A DNA stretch of 17,793 bases. Source: an uncultured Collinsella sp. Its GTDB lineage: Bacteria > Actinomycetota > Coriobacteriia > Coriobacteriales > Coriobacteriaceae. This document shows positions 6,157 to 14,116 of the stretch, one piece after another (positions within the stretch are counted from its first letter, which is position 1; each line of letters starts with the position of its first letter). A program made the position numbers and the translations under genes. The stretch is from the NCBI GenBank assembly GCA_900547805.1, contig URIE01000030.1, positions 1 through 17,793 of the forward strand, in the 5' to 3' direction. The notes beneath the pieces are model-generated. The model was not told where the DNA came from. It saw nothing but the letters and a program-made list of their open reading frames with translations, and ran no database searches.

Positions 6157-6651
6157 ATGGTCAAGACCAAGACCGAGCAGGCGATCATCGACGCGCTCGA
6201 GGCCGTCGCTCCCCAGCACGATGTCGACATCGTCGACGTCGAGCTCGTGGGTGCCACCAAGGCCCCCTGCGTGCGCGTGCGTATCGAGGGTGCCGAGGGT
6301 CAGAGCCTGTCGCTCAACGACGTCACGGCCAACACCAAGTGGGTCGGCGATGTGATTGAGGAGCTCGACCCCATCTCTTCGAGCTATACGCTTGAGGTGT
6401 CGAGCCCGGGTATGGCGCGCCCGCTGCGCCGCCCGAGTGACTTTGCCCGCTTTGTGGGCGAGAACTGCGAGCTCACCTCCACCGCCACCGAGGGCCGTCG
6501 CAAGTACGCCGGCAAGATTGCCGCCGCCACCGAGACGAACGTGACCCTCGAGCTCGAGGACGGCGAGTCCGTTACCCTCGATTTCTCTGATGTTAAAAAG
6601 TGCAAGTTGAAGCCCACCTACGACTTCAAGCCCGCGAAGGAAGGAAAGTAA
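6157..6651 (+). CDS. rimP: Ribosome maturation factor RimP
   Basis: Assists assembly of the 30S subunit, acting early on 16S rRNA and its proteins. The product is 164 residues, a normal length. The N-terminal alpha/beta domain runs to about residue 85 and contains the family signatures VDIVDVELVG, PCVRVRIEG and YTLEVSSPGMARPLRRPSDF, the last being the most diagnostic. The C-terminal SH3-like domain follows, with GRRKYAGKIAAATETNVTLE and the FSDVKKCKLKPTYDF end. The frame is open far upstream, but GGAGG at 6145-6149 selects this ATG. It is first in the operon and separated from nusA by a single base, the usual rimP-nusA order. Its leader carries a terminator-like hairpin. Confidence 0.96.
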   Translation: MVKTKTEQAIIDALEAVAPQHDVDIVDVELVGATKAPCVRVRIEGAEGQSLSLNDVTANTKWVGDVIEELDPISSSYTLEVSSPGMARPLRRPSDFARFVGENCELTSTATEGRRKYAGKIAAATETNVTLELEDGESVTLDFSDVKKCKLKPTYDFKPAKEGK

Positions 6652-6652
6652 G

Positions 6653-7900
6653 ATGGCAGCATCCGACATGATTTCCGCCCTGATGGAGCTTTGCCAGGAG
6701 AAGCACATCGACCAGCTCTACCTGATCGACCGCCTGGAGCAGTCGCTCGCCAAGAGCTATGCCGAGATCCTGCATCTTGAGTGGGGCGCCAAGGTGACCA
6801 TCGACCGCACCACCGGCAAGATCTACGTCTACCGCCTGGAGCCGATCGACGATTCCATGGACGAGGAGGGCAACTTCACCGAGTTCGAGGAGATCGACGT
6901 CACCCCCAAGAACACGAGCCGCATCGCCGCCCAGCACGCCAAGGCCGAGATCAACGCCATCGTGCGTAACTCCGCCCGCGAGCAGATCTACGAGGAGTTC
7001 TCCGGCCGCATCGGTGACCTCATCAGCGGTACCGTGCTTCAGTCCACGCCCGACTTCACGATCGTCAAGATCCGCGAGGGCGTCGAGGCCGAGCTTCCGC
7101 ACTTCGATCAGCGTCGTTACGAGAACGAGCGCAACGAGCGTCCGATGGGCGAGCGCTACCTGCACAACCAGCACATCAAGGCCGTGATCATCGACGTTCG
7201 CGACCCTAACTCCAACCTGCAGCCGGTTCGCGGCGAGCACAGCCGTCCGCCGATTGTCATCTCCCGTACCCACCCCGAGCTCATGCGTCGTCTGTTTGAG
7301 CAGGAGGTGCCCGAGATCTATGAGGGCACCGTCCAGATCAAGTCGATCGCCCGCGAGCCCGGCCAGCGCTCCAAGGTCGCCGTCCACTCGCTCGACGACC
7401 GTCTGGATCCCGTGGGCGCCTGCGTCGGCCCCAAGGGCAGCCGTGTTCGCGCTGTCGTGGGCGAGCTCCGCGGCGAGCGCGTCGACGTCATCCTGTGGGA
7501 TGCCGATCCGGCCGTCTACGTCGCCAACGCCCTGTCGCCCGCCAAGGTCACCCGCGTCCTCATCGACGAGGAGAAGGCCTACGCCGGCGTCATCGTGCCC
7601 GACGACCAGCTGTCCCTCGCCATCGGCAAGGAGGGCCAGAACGCCCGCCTCGCCGCGCGCCTGACCGGCTGGCACATCGACATCAAGTCCGAGACCCTTG
7701 CCGCCGACATCCTCAAGAACGTTCCCGTTCACGAGGAGCCCGCCGCCGACCTGATCGGTGACGAGGAGGACGAGGACGTCCGCCGCTGCGAGTATGTGTC
7801 CGAGGACGGCATTCAGTGCCGCAACCAGGCTCGTCCCGGCTCCCGTTTCTGCGGTGTCCATGACACCGACGCCTTCGATGATGCGGAGGACCTGATCTAG
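6653..7900 (+). CDS. nusA: Transcription termination/antitermination factor NusA with C-terminal Cys/His extension
   Basis: Binds RNA polymerase and nascent RNA, and modulates pausing, termination and antitermination. The 415 residues comprise the polymerase-binding N-terminal domain (about 1-110), an S1 domain from about 118 (SGRIGDLISGTVLQ), KH1 with its GPKG loop at 259-262, and KH2 with GKEG at 325-328 followed by QNARLAARLTGWHIDIKS. An acidic linker (about 362-375) then leads to a tail with Cys379, Cys389, Cys400 and His403 (pattern C-x9-C-x10-C-x2-H), which looks like a small zinc-binding finger. That tail is not part of the standard NusA fold, and the acidic-repeat domains of E. coli NusA are absent. 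Translation starts one base after the rimP stop, with AAGGAAGG in the end of rimP serving as binding site. The ylxR gene that often follows nusA is missing. Confidence 0.97.
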   Translation: MAASDMISALMELCQEKHIDQLYLIDRLEQSLAKSYAEILHLEWGAKVTIDRTTGKIYVYRLEPIDDSMDEEGNFTEFEEIDVTPKNTSRIAAQHAKAEINAIVRNSAREQIYEEFSGRIGDLISGTVLQSTPDFTIVKIREGVEAELPHFDQRRYENERNERPMGERYLHNQHIKAVIIDVRDPNSNLQPVRGEHSRPPIVISRTHPELMRRLFEQEVPEIYEGTVQIKSIAREPGQRSKVAVHSLDDRLDPVGACVGPKGSRVRAVVGELRGERVDVILWDADPAVYVANALSPAKVTRVLIDEEKAYAGVIVPDDQLSLAIGKEGQNARLAARLTGWHIDIKSETLAADILKNVPVHEEPAADLIGDEEDEDVRRCEYVSEDGIQCRNQARPGSRFCGVHDTDAFDDAEDLI

Positions 7901-7908
7901 CGCGCGGT

Positions 7909-7970
7909 CGCGCCGGGCGGGTCCCGGCGCGTCTCCCACGCTCGTTCAGTCTCTAGGCACCCAAGGTGCC
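7909..7970 (+). promoter_or_regulatory. Two hairpins in the nusA-infB gap
   Basis: A 9-bp G/C-only stem pairs CGCGCCGGG (7909-7917) with CCCGGCGCG (7923-7931). A second perfect stem pairs GGCACC (7956-7961) with GGTGCC (7965-7970) around CAA. Neither is followed by a T-run, so these are better read as RNA stability, processing or pausing elements than as terminators. They fill the longest gap inside the rimP-dnaG cluster. Confidence 0.5.
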
Positions 7971-7991
7971 AGAAAGGGTAGGTGAAGTCAT

Positions 7992-10706
7992 ATGGCAAAA
8001 GTCCGTGTGTCCACCCTGGCCAAAGAGTTCGGCATGACCTCCAAGGAACTGATGGGTCATCTCGCCGATATGAAGATTCCCGCTAAGTCCGCTTCCTCCA
8101 CCTTGGAGGACGCCTATGTCGCCATGGTCCGCAAGCAGCTCGCCTCGGTGATCGAGGCCCGCGCTCAGGAAGTCGAGGCCGCCAAGCAGGCCGAGGAGCA
8201 GGCAGCTGCCGCCGAGGAGGCCGCTCGCGCCGCCGAGGCCGAGCGCGAGCGCATCGCCGCCGAGAAGGCCCGCGAGGAGGAGCGCCGCCAGTTTGCCGCA
8301 GCCCAGGCTGCCGAGGAGGCTGCCCGCGCCGAGGCCGAGGCCAAGAAGAAGGCCGAGCAGGAGCGCCTTGCTCGCGAGAAGGAGGAGGCTGCCCGCGAGG
8401 CCCAGCGCCGCGCCGTTCCCGCTTCCGACTCCGGTTCGCGCTTCCGTTCGCTGCTCGACCAGATCGCCGCACAGGAGACCGTGCTCAAGGAGAAGAAGGA
8501 CGCCGAGGACAAGGCCAAGGCCGAGCGCGCCGCCGAGCGCGGTAACCGTCGTGGCGGCAACAACGACCGCCGCGGTGGCCGTCGTAACGATCGTAACGCC
8601 TCCGACAACAACTCCGAGCGCAACGCCTCCGAGAGCCGTCCGCACAGCCATCGCACCAACGCCAGCAACAACGTCGCTGCCGGCATGGACTTCCCCAACC
8701 CCGATAAGCAGGGCAAGGGCAAGAAACGCAAGGGCGGTCACAACAACGAAGAGGACCACTACAGCCGCATGGCTCGCGAGGCCGAGGAGTACAGCCGCGA
8801 GAAGGTGCTCGAGGAGGCTCGTGCTGCCGTCGAGGAGGCCTCTCGCGAGTCCACCGGTCGCCGCAAGAAGCGCAAGGAGAAGCGCGAGCGCGAGGCTGCC
8901 AAGGCTCAGGAGGAGCGCAAGATAGAGGAGGCGCTGGCCCAGGGCGTGAACCCCGAGGACCTCGACGCCATCAAGGTCTCCCAGGGCGTTACCGTCCAGG
9001 AGCTTGCCGAGGCGCTCGACGTTCCGGCCAACGACATCATCAAGCGCCTGTTCCTGCTGGGTACGCCGCTCACCATGACGCAGTCCATGTCCGACGACCT
9101 CGTCGAGCTCGTCGCCGACGACCTGGGCCGTCAGATCAAGATCATCACCCCCGAGGAGGAGAACACCTTCTCGTTCTACGACGATCCCGCCGACCTTAAG
9201 CCGCGCGCACCGGTCGTCACCGTCATGGGCCACGTCGACCACGGCAAGACGTCGCTGCTCGACGCCATCCGTCACACTGGCGTTGCTGCCGGCGAGGCGG
9301 GCGGCATTACGCAGGCCATCGGCGCTTCGCAGGTCATGATCAACGACCGCAAGATCACCTTCATCGATACCCCCGGTCACGCCACCTTTACGGCTATGCG
9401 TGCCCGTGGCGCCAAGGTGACCGACATCGTCATCCTGATCGTCGCCGCCGACGACGGCGTCATGCCCCAGACGGTCGAGTCCATCAACCACGCCAAGGCC
9501 GCCGGCGTTCCCATCGTCGTCGCCGTCAACAAGATCGATAAGCCGGGCGCCAACCCCGACCGCGTGCGCCAGGAGCTCACCGAGTACGGCGTCATCCCCG
9601 AGGAGTGGGGCGGACAGAACATGTTCGTCAACATCTCGGCCAAGCAGAAGATCGGCATTGATGACCTTCTGGAGACCGTGCTGCTCCAGGCCGACGTGCT
9701 CGAGCTCAAGGCCAACCCGGACACCTTTGCCTCCGGCAACGTCCTCGAGGCCAAGCTCGACAAGGGCCGCGGCTCGGTCGCTACCGTGCTCGTGACCCGC
9801 GGTACCCTGCACGTGGGCGATACGCTGGTTGCCGGCCTTACCTACGGCCGCGTCCGCGCCATGCTCGACCCCAAGGGTCGCGCCGTCACCGAGGCCGGTC
9901 CCTCCGACGCCGTCGAGATTTTGGGTCTGCAGTCCGTGCCCAACGCCGGTGACGAGTTCCGCGTGTTCGAGGACGAGCGCGAGGCTCGCGCCCTTGCCGA
10001 CGAGCGTTCGCTCAAGGCCCGTATCGAGGAGCAGAGCCGCGTCAAGCACGTCACGCTCGAGAACCTCTTCGAGACCATCGCCGACGCCGAGGTTAAGGAG
10101 CTCAACCTGATCATCAAGGCCGACGTCCAGGGCTCTATCGAGGCCCTTCAGGACTCGCTCGACAAGATGGATCAGTCCGAGGTTCGCATCAACACGATCC
10201 ACTCCGCCGTTGGCGCCATCAACGAGACCGACGTCGTCCTGGCCGACGCCTCCAACGCCATCATCATCGGCTTTGGCGTCCGTCCCGACGGTAAGGCCCG
10301 CTCCGCCGCCGAGCGCGAGGGCGTCGAGATCCGTTGCTACGACGTCATCTACAAGTGCCTCGAGGAGCTCGACGCCGCCCGTATCGGTATGCTCAAGCCC
10401 ACTGAGGTCGAGGTTGCCACGGGCACCGCGACCGTCCTGGACACCTTTAAGGTGCCCAAAGTTGGTATCGCCGCCGGTGTCCGCGTCGAAGAGGGCGAGA
10501 TCGCCGCGACCGATTCCGTGCGCCTGGTGCGCGACGGCATCGTGGTCTTCAACGGCAAGATCGCCTCGATGCGTCACTACAAGGACGAGGCCAAGAGCCT
10601 CAAGAGCGGTTCCGAGGGCGGCATTGGCCTGGAGAACTTCCAGGACATCAAGCCCGGCGACCAGATCGAGGGTTACCGCATCGACCAGGTTGCCCGTACC
10701 GAGTAG
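7992..10706 (+). CDS. infB: Translation initiation factor IF-2
   Basis: GTPase that brings initiator fMet-tRNA to the 30S subunit and promotes 50S joining. The 904 residues are close to the E. coli length. An IF2_N helical domain occupies about 1-50. A long Ala/Glu/Arg/Lys coiled-coil-like region (about 55-180) follows, then a Gly/Arg/Asn-rich segment (about 179-220), and a second IF2_N-type domain near 333-383. The G domain has P-loop GHVDHGKT at 413-420, DTPGH at 459-463 and NKID at 513-516, followed by domains II-IV, including the fMet-tRNA binding end. The ATG is preceded by AGGTGA (7980-7985). The biased, Glu- and Ala-rich N-terminal half is normal for high-GC IF-2 and makes long spurious open frames on the opposite strand. 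Next in the cluster is rbfA, 11 nt on. Confidence 0.98.
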   Translation: MAKVRVSTLAKEFGMTSKELMGHLADMKIPAKSASSTLEDAYVAMVRKQLASVIEARAQEVEAAKQAEEQAAAAEEAARAAEAERERIAAEKAREEERRQFAAAQAAEEAARAEAEAKKKAEQERLAREKEEAAREAQRRAVPASDSGSRFRSLLDQIAAQETVLKEKKDAEDKAKAERAAERGNRRGGNNDRRGGRRNDRNASDNNSERNASESRPHSHRTNASNNVAAGMDFPNPDKQGKGKKRKGGHNNEEDHYSRMAREAEEYSREKVLEEARAAVEEASRESTGRRKKRKEKREREAAKAQEERKIEEALAQGVNPEDLDAIKVSQGVTVQELAEALDVPANDIIKRLFLLGTPLTMTQSMSDDLVELVADDLGRQIKIITPEEENTFSFYDDPADLKPRAPVVTVMGHVDHGKTSLLDAIRHTGVAAGEAGGITQAIGASQVMINDRKITFIDTPGHATFTAMRARGAKVTDIVILIVAADDGVMPQTVESINHAKAAGVPIVVAVNKIDKPGANPDRVRQELTEYGVIPEEWGGQNMFVNISAKQKIGIDDLLETVLLQADVLELKANPDTFASGNVLEAKLDKGRGSVATVLVTRGTLHVGDTLVAGLTYGRVRAMLDPKGRAVTEAGPSDAVEILGLQSVPNAGDEFRVFEDEREARALADERSLKARIEEQSRVKHVTLENLFETIADAEVKELNLIIKADVQGSIEALQDSLDKMDQSEVRINTIHSAVGAINETDVVLADASNAIIIGFGVRPDGKARSAAEREGVEIRCYDVIYKCLEELDAARIGMLKPTEVEVATGTATVLDTFKVPKVGIAAGVRVEEGEIAATDSVRLVRDGIVVFNGKIASMRHYKDEAKSLKSGSEGGIGLENFQDIKPGDQIEGYRIDQVARTE

Positions 10707-10717
10707 GGGGTAGCGCT

Positions 10718-11128
10718 ATGAAGCAAACGCAGGCAACCCGCCGTCTGGGCGAGCAGCTTCGCGAGAAGCTCGGTTATATCCTGCTCTTTGAGGTTTCCGA
10801 TCCGCGTCTCGACCTGGTTACTTTGACCGCGGTCGAGGTCGCGGTGGACCGTTCGTTCGCGCGTGTGTACGTGTCGTGCGATGCGAGCCGCTACGACGAG
10901 GTCATGGAGGCGCTCGCAAGCGCCAAGGGCCGTATTCGCAGCCTGTTGGCTCGCTCGCTCGATTGGCGTGTTACGCCCGAGCTCGATTTTCGCATCGATC
11001 GCTCGACCGATGAGGCCGAGCGCATCACGCGTGCGCTGGAAAACGTTCCTGCCACGCTTGCGATCGAAAAGGACGAGGACGGCTATCCGATAGCGGATGC
11101 CGCCCAGGAGGCAGCTTTAGATGACTAA
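10718..11128 (+). CDS. rbfA: 30S ribosome-binding factor RbfA
   Basis: Single KH-like domain protein needed for late 30S maturation and cold adaptation; it binds near the 16S rRNA 5' end. The 136-residue product has the family signatures VSDPRLDLVTLTAVEVAVD, ARVYVSC and RVTPELDFRIDRSTDEAERI. The N-terminal helix (RRLGEQLREKLGYILLFE) is standard. A short acidic/Ala-rich tail ends the protein. The ATG follows the infB stop by 11 nt, with AGGGGG in the intervening sequence as binding site. Its last 8 bases overlap nrnA, consistent with coupled translation. Confidence 0.96.
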   Translation: MKQTQATRRLGEQLREKLGYILLFEVSDPRLDLVTLTAVEVAVDRSFARVYVSCDASRYDEVMEALASAKGRIRSLLARSLDWRVTPELDFRIDRSTDEAERITRALENVPATLAIEKDEDGYPIADAAQEAALDD

Positions 11129-12164
11129 TTCCGCCGACCTCGCCTCGTGCGAGTCTGCAGATATTCAGCGACGCATCCTCGAGCTCATCGAGGGTGCGTC
11201 CTCCATTGCGATTTCGGGACATACTTCTCCCGATGGCGATGCCTTGGGCTCCGTATTGGGCCTGGGCCTTTCACTCATGAAGTTTTTCCCCAACAAGGAC
11301 ATTGCGCTGCTTCTGGCAGACGATGACCCGGTTCCGCGCATCTACCGCTTTATGGAAGGTTCTGATCGCCTGGTGCCGGCATCTACGTACACCGGCAATC
11401 CAGACCTGTTCATCTCGGTGGATGTGCCGGTCGTCGAGCGACTCAATAATTCCGCCGAGGTGCTTCGTCGCTCCAAGCATGTGGTGTGCTTCGATCACCA
11501 TCCGGCGCGCGAGGAGTTTGCCGAGCTCAGCCTGAGGCGCGTCGAAGCTGCAGCCTGCGCCATGATCATTGACCGTTTCTTGGACAATTGTGGCATTGTC
11601 GCACGTGATGGCGTTGCGACCTGCCTGCTGTGTGGCTTGGTTACCGATACCGGCCGTTTTCAGTACCAAAACGCTGATGCCGCCGCGTTCCATGCGGCCT
11701 CGCGACTGGTTGCCCACGGTGCCGATCCGGCGCGCGTTGCGCTCGAGGTCTACCAGAGCATGCGCGTTGAGTTTTTGCACCTCAAGTCCATCGTTATGGG
11801 CCGCATCAAGACGGTGGCCCACGGGCGCGTGGCGTATAGCTACGCGTACCAGAGTGACCTTGAGGCTTGCGGTGTCACCTCGGATGAGTGCGACGGCTTA
11901 GTCGATGTGGTGCGCTCGGTGATGGGCGTGGAGGTCTGCCTGTTCCTGAAGGGCATTGAGGGCGATACCAAGGTGCGCGGCAACCTGCGCTCCAAGGGCG
12001 ACCTCAACGTGTCCGAGATCGCTGCTGCTTTTGGCGGAGGCGGGCATTCCGCTGCCGCCGGTTTCTCCAACAACGGAACGATTCTCGAGACGCTCACCGT
12101 GGCACTTCCCATGCTGGCCGAGCTGGTAGGGGAGGATCCCGCTTCGGTGACCGTCGAGCTTTAA
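11121..12164 (+). CDS. nrnA: DHH/DHHA1 phosphoesterase, NrnA-like (nanoRNase / pAp phosphatase)
   Basis: Probable manganese-dependent phosphodiesterase that degrades very short RNA oligonucleotides and may dephosphorylate pAp. The 347 residues have the DHH motifs in order: SGHTSPDGDALGS (His34, Asp38, Asp40), Asp101 in SVDVPVVERL, DHH at 125-127, and DTGRF at 176-180, all metal ligands in the family. The C-terminal DHHA1 domain has the GGGGHSAAAGF substrate loop at 305-315. This gene between rbfA and truB is the usual order in Gram-positive bacteria. The ATG overlaps rbfA by 8 nt, with AGGAGG at 11106-11111 inside rbfA. Which substrate dominates cannot be read from sequence. Confidence 0.93.
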   Translation: MTNSADLASCESADIQRRILELIEGASSIAISGHTSPDGDALGSVLGLGLSLMKFFPNKDIALLLADDDPVPRIYRFMEGSDRLVPASTYTGNPDLFISVDVPVVERLNNSAEVLRRSKHVVCFDHHPAREEFAELSLRRVEAAACAMIIDRFLDNCGIVARDGVATCLLCGLVTDTGRFQYQNADAAAFHAASRLVAHGADPARVALEVYQSMRVEFLHLKSIVMGRIKTVAHGRVAYSYAYQSDLEACGVTSDECDGLVDVVRSVMGVEVCLFLKGIEGDTKVRGNLRSKGDLNVSEIAAAFGGGGHSAAAGFSNNGTILETLTVALPMLAELVGEDPASVTVEL

Positions 12165-12179
12165 CTTTTTGGATGGTAC

Positions 12180-13112
12180 ATGGCTCGTCGTACGCCTTCT
12201 CAACTGAATATGCTGCTCGCCGTCGATAAGCCGGTGGGCTGCACGTCCCACGATGTGGTCTCGCAATGCCGGCGCGCCCTCCATGAGCGGCGCGTCGGCC
12301 ATGCCGGCACGCTCGACCCCATGGCATCGGGTGTCATGGTGGTGGGCGTGGGCCAGGCCACCCGTCTGCTGGGTATGCTAACCCTCGATACCAAAAGCTA
12401 TGTCGCCGACATTTCGTTTGGTGCCGAGACCAATACCGATGATGCGGAGGGCGAGGCCGTCCGCACGGTGGCTGTTGCCAACGAGCTCCGCGATCCTGCC
12501 TATGCCCGTGAGCGCTTGGCCGCCATGCTGGGCCCGCAGATGCAGGTGCCGCCGGCTTTTTCGGCTATCTCGGTCAATGGCGTTCGCGCCTACAAGTCTG
12601 CTCGTGAGGGCAATGCGGTGGATCTACCTCCGCGCCCTGTCGAGGTCTATGCCGCCGACCTGATCGCCGTGGGCGGCGAGGGTGATTCGTGTGTGTGGAC
12701 CGTGGCGTTCTCAGTGAGCAAGGGCACCTATATCCGTGCGCTCGCTCGCGACCTGGGCCGTGCTTGCGATAGCGCCGCGCATATTTCTGCGCTGCGCCGC
12801 ACGGCCTCCGGTGTTGTTTCCATTGGCACCTGTCATGCGGTCGAGGAGCTTTCTCCCGAGTCCGCGGCTGGCTTTGCCCTGGATCCCATTGCGGCCCTGG
12901 GCGCCACACGTGTTGACTTGCCGGGCAATCTTGCCGACGACCTGCTCTGCGGCCGACGCATTCCCGTTGAGCGTGCGCTTGCCGATTTCGATGTCTCGAA
13001 GGCGCCGTTTGCGTTGGTGCTCGATGGGGGACTCAAGGCGCTCGCCCGCATTGAGGGTGGCCGCTTTGTCATGGAGCACGTATTTCCGCAGGCAATCGGC
13101 GGTGTTCGATGA
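12180..13112 (+). CDS. truB: tRNA pseudouridine(55) synthase TruB
   Basis: Isomerises uridine 55 in the T-loop of tRNAs and acts as a tRNA folding helper. The product is 310 residues. Family motifs are LLAVDKPVGCTSHDVV (about 12-27), GHAGTLDPMASGVM with the catalytic Asp at residue 46, KSYVADISFGAETNTDD, and QVPPAFSAISVNGVRAY. The C-terminal part is a PUA-like domain of ordinary size. The ATG lies 15 nt after the nrnA stop with a modest GGATGG site; an in-frame ATG ten codons later has none. The end overlaps ribF by 4 nt (ATGA), implying translational coupling. Confidence 0.96.
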   Translation: MARRTPSQLNMLLAVDKPVGCTSHDVVSQCRRALHERRVGHAGTLDPMASGVMVVGVGQATRLLGMLTLDTKSYVADISFGAETNTDDAEGEAVRTVAVANELRDPAYARERLAAMLGPQMQVPPAFSAISVNGVRAYKSAREGNAVDLPPRPVEVYAADLIAVGGEGDSCVWTVAFSVSKGTYIRALARDLGRACDSAAHISALRRTASGVVSIGTCHAVEELSPESAAGFALDPIAALGATRVDLPGNLADDLLCGRRIPVERALADFDVSKAPFALVLDGGLKALARIEGGRFVMEHVFPQAIGGVR

Positions 13113-14116
13113 TGTTGTCCGCTCGCGAGCTCGCGCGTGTCTTTTTCGCGGGCGAGTCGGACGAGGCTCGCATCGTTACTGCCGATACGTTTGATGAGTG
13201 CGAGCACTTGGGTGCCGCATCGATTGCCATCGGCGTGTTCGACGGCGTGCACCGTGGACACCAGGAGCTCATCGAAGCGCTTGTCCGTGATGCCCGTGCC
13301 CATGGCTGTAAGGCGGTCGTGGTTACCTTCGATCCAGATCCGGACGTTGTGGTGAGCTTTTCGCCCGCTCAAAAATTGATGACGACGGCCGACCGTCTGC
13401 ATGCCCTGGCTCAAACCGGGGTCGATGCGGTGGTGGCCGTTCCCTTTACGCCTGAGGTTGCGGCACTCGACCATGTTGGTTTTCTTGCGCTGCTGTCGCG
13501 CGTGGTTGACATTCGCTCGATTCGCGTTGGTAGTGACTTTAGGCTGGGTCGTGGCGGAGCTTCTGGTGTTGCCGAGATGCGCGCCTGGGGTGCCGAGCAC
13601 GGCGTTGACGTGTATGGTCACGACCTGCTTTGCGAGGGCGGTGAGGCCATTTGCGCCACCCGCATTCGCCATGAGCTGGGACAGGGCCATGTGGAGCTTG
13701 CTGCTGAGTTACTCGGCCGTCCGTATATGGTGCGCGGCGGTGTTATTCGCGGCCGTCACGAGGGCTCTGGCATGGGCTTTCCCACGGCAAACCTACAAGT
13801 TCCCGATGGTATTCAGGTGCCTGCGGACGGCGTGTATGAGGGCCTGGTGCTGGTCGATGATACCGTGTGGCCCTCTGCCGTGAACGTCGGCCTGCCGCCA
13901 ACGTATGCTGACGATGCAGCATCTGCGCATCTCGAGGCTAATTTAATTGGTTATACGGGCGACCTGTACGGCGCTTCCGTTTCGCTGGCGTTTACGCGCT
14001 GGCTGCGTCCGTCGCGCGTGTTCGATTCGCTGGATGAGTTGATCGCGACCGTCGAGGGTAATATCGAAGATATTCGTCACAACTTGGGCGAGCAGGGGGT
14101 GAGCATCTGTGATTAG
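13109..14116 (+). CDS. ribF: Bifunctional riboflavin kinase / FAD synthetase
   Basis: Converts riboflavin to FMN and FMN to FAD. The 335 residues have an N-terminal nucleotidyltransferase domain with GVFDGVHRGHQ (42-52), and the adenylyltransferase segment ICATRIRHELGQGHVELA before the domain junction. The C-terminal flavokinase domain has MGFPTAN (PTAN at 225-228), NVGLPPTY and HLEANLIGY with the probable catalytic Glu at 276, ending in the usual helix around ATVEGNIEDIRHNL. The start overlaps the truB stop as ATGA; a second ATG follows immediately, so the first residue is uncertain by one codon. Its 3' end overlaps dnaG by 8 nt. truB-ribF adjacency is common; the link onward to dnaG is less so. 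Confidence 0.96.
   Translation: MMLSARELARVFFAGESDEARIVTADTFDECEHLGAASIAIGVFDGVHRGHQELIEALVRDARAHGCKAVVVTFDPDPDVVVSFSPAQKLMTTADRLHALAQTGVDAVVAVPFTPEVAALDHVGFLALLSRVVDIRSIRVGSDFRLGRGGASGVAEMRAWGAEHGVDVYGHDLLCEGGEAICATRIRHELGQGHVELAAELLGRPYMVRGGVIRGRHEGSGMGFPTANLQVPDGIQVPADGVYEGLVLVDDTVWPSAVNVGLPPTYADDAASAHLEANLIGYTGDLYGASVSLAFTRWLRPSRVFDSLDELIATVEGNIEDIRHNLGEQGVSICD

Noticed and set aside
7901..7991. A hidden ylxR gene between nusA and infB
   Set aside because: Only 91 nt are available, and none of the frames encodes the Cys-rich YlxR signature.
7953..10577. Very long minus-strand open frame (874 codons) opposite infB
   Set aside because: Produced by the Glu/Ala-rich codons of IF-2 read in antisense; the peptide is a repetitive Leu/Gly/Val stretch without domains.
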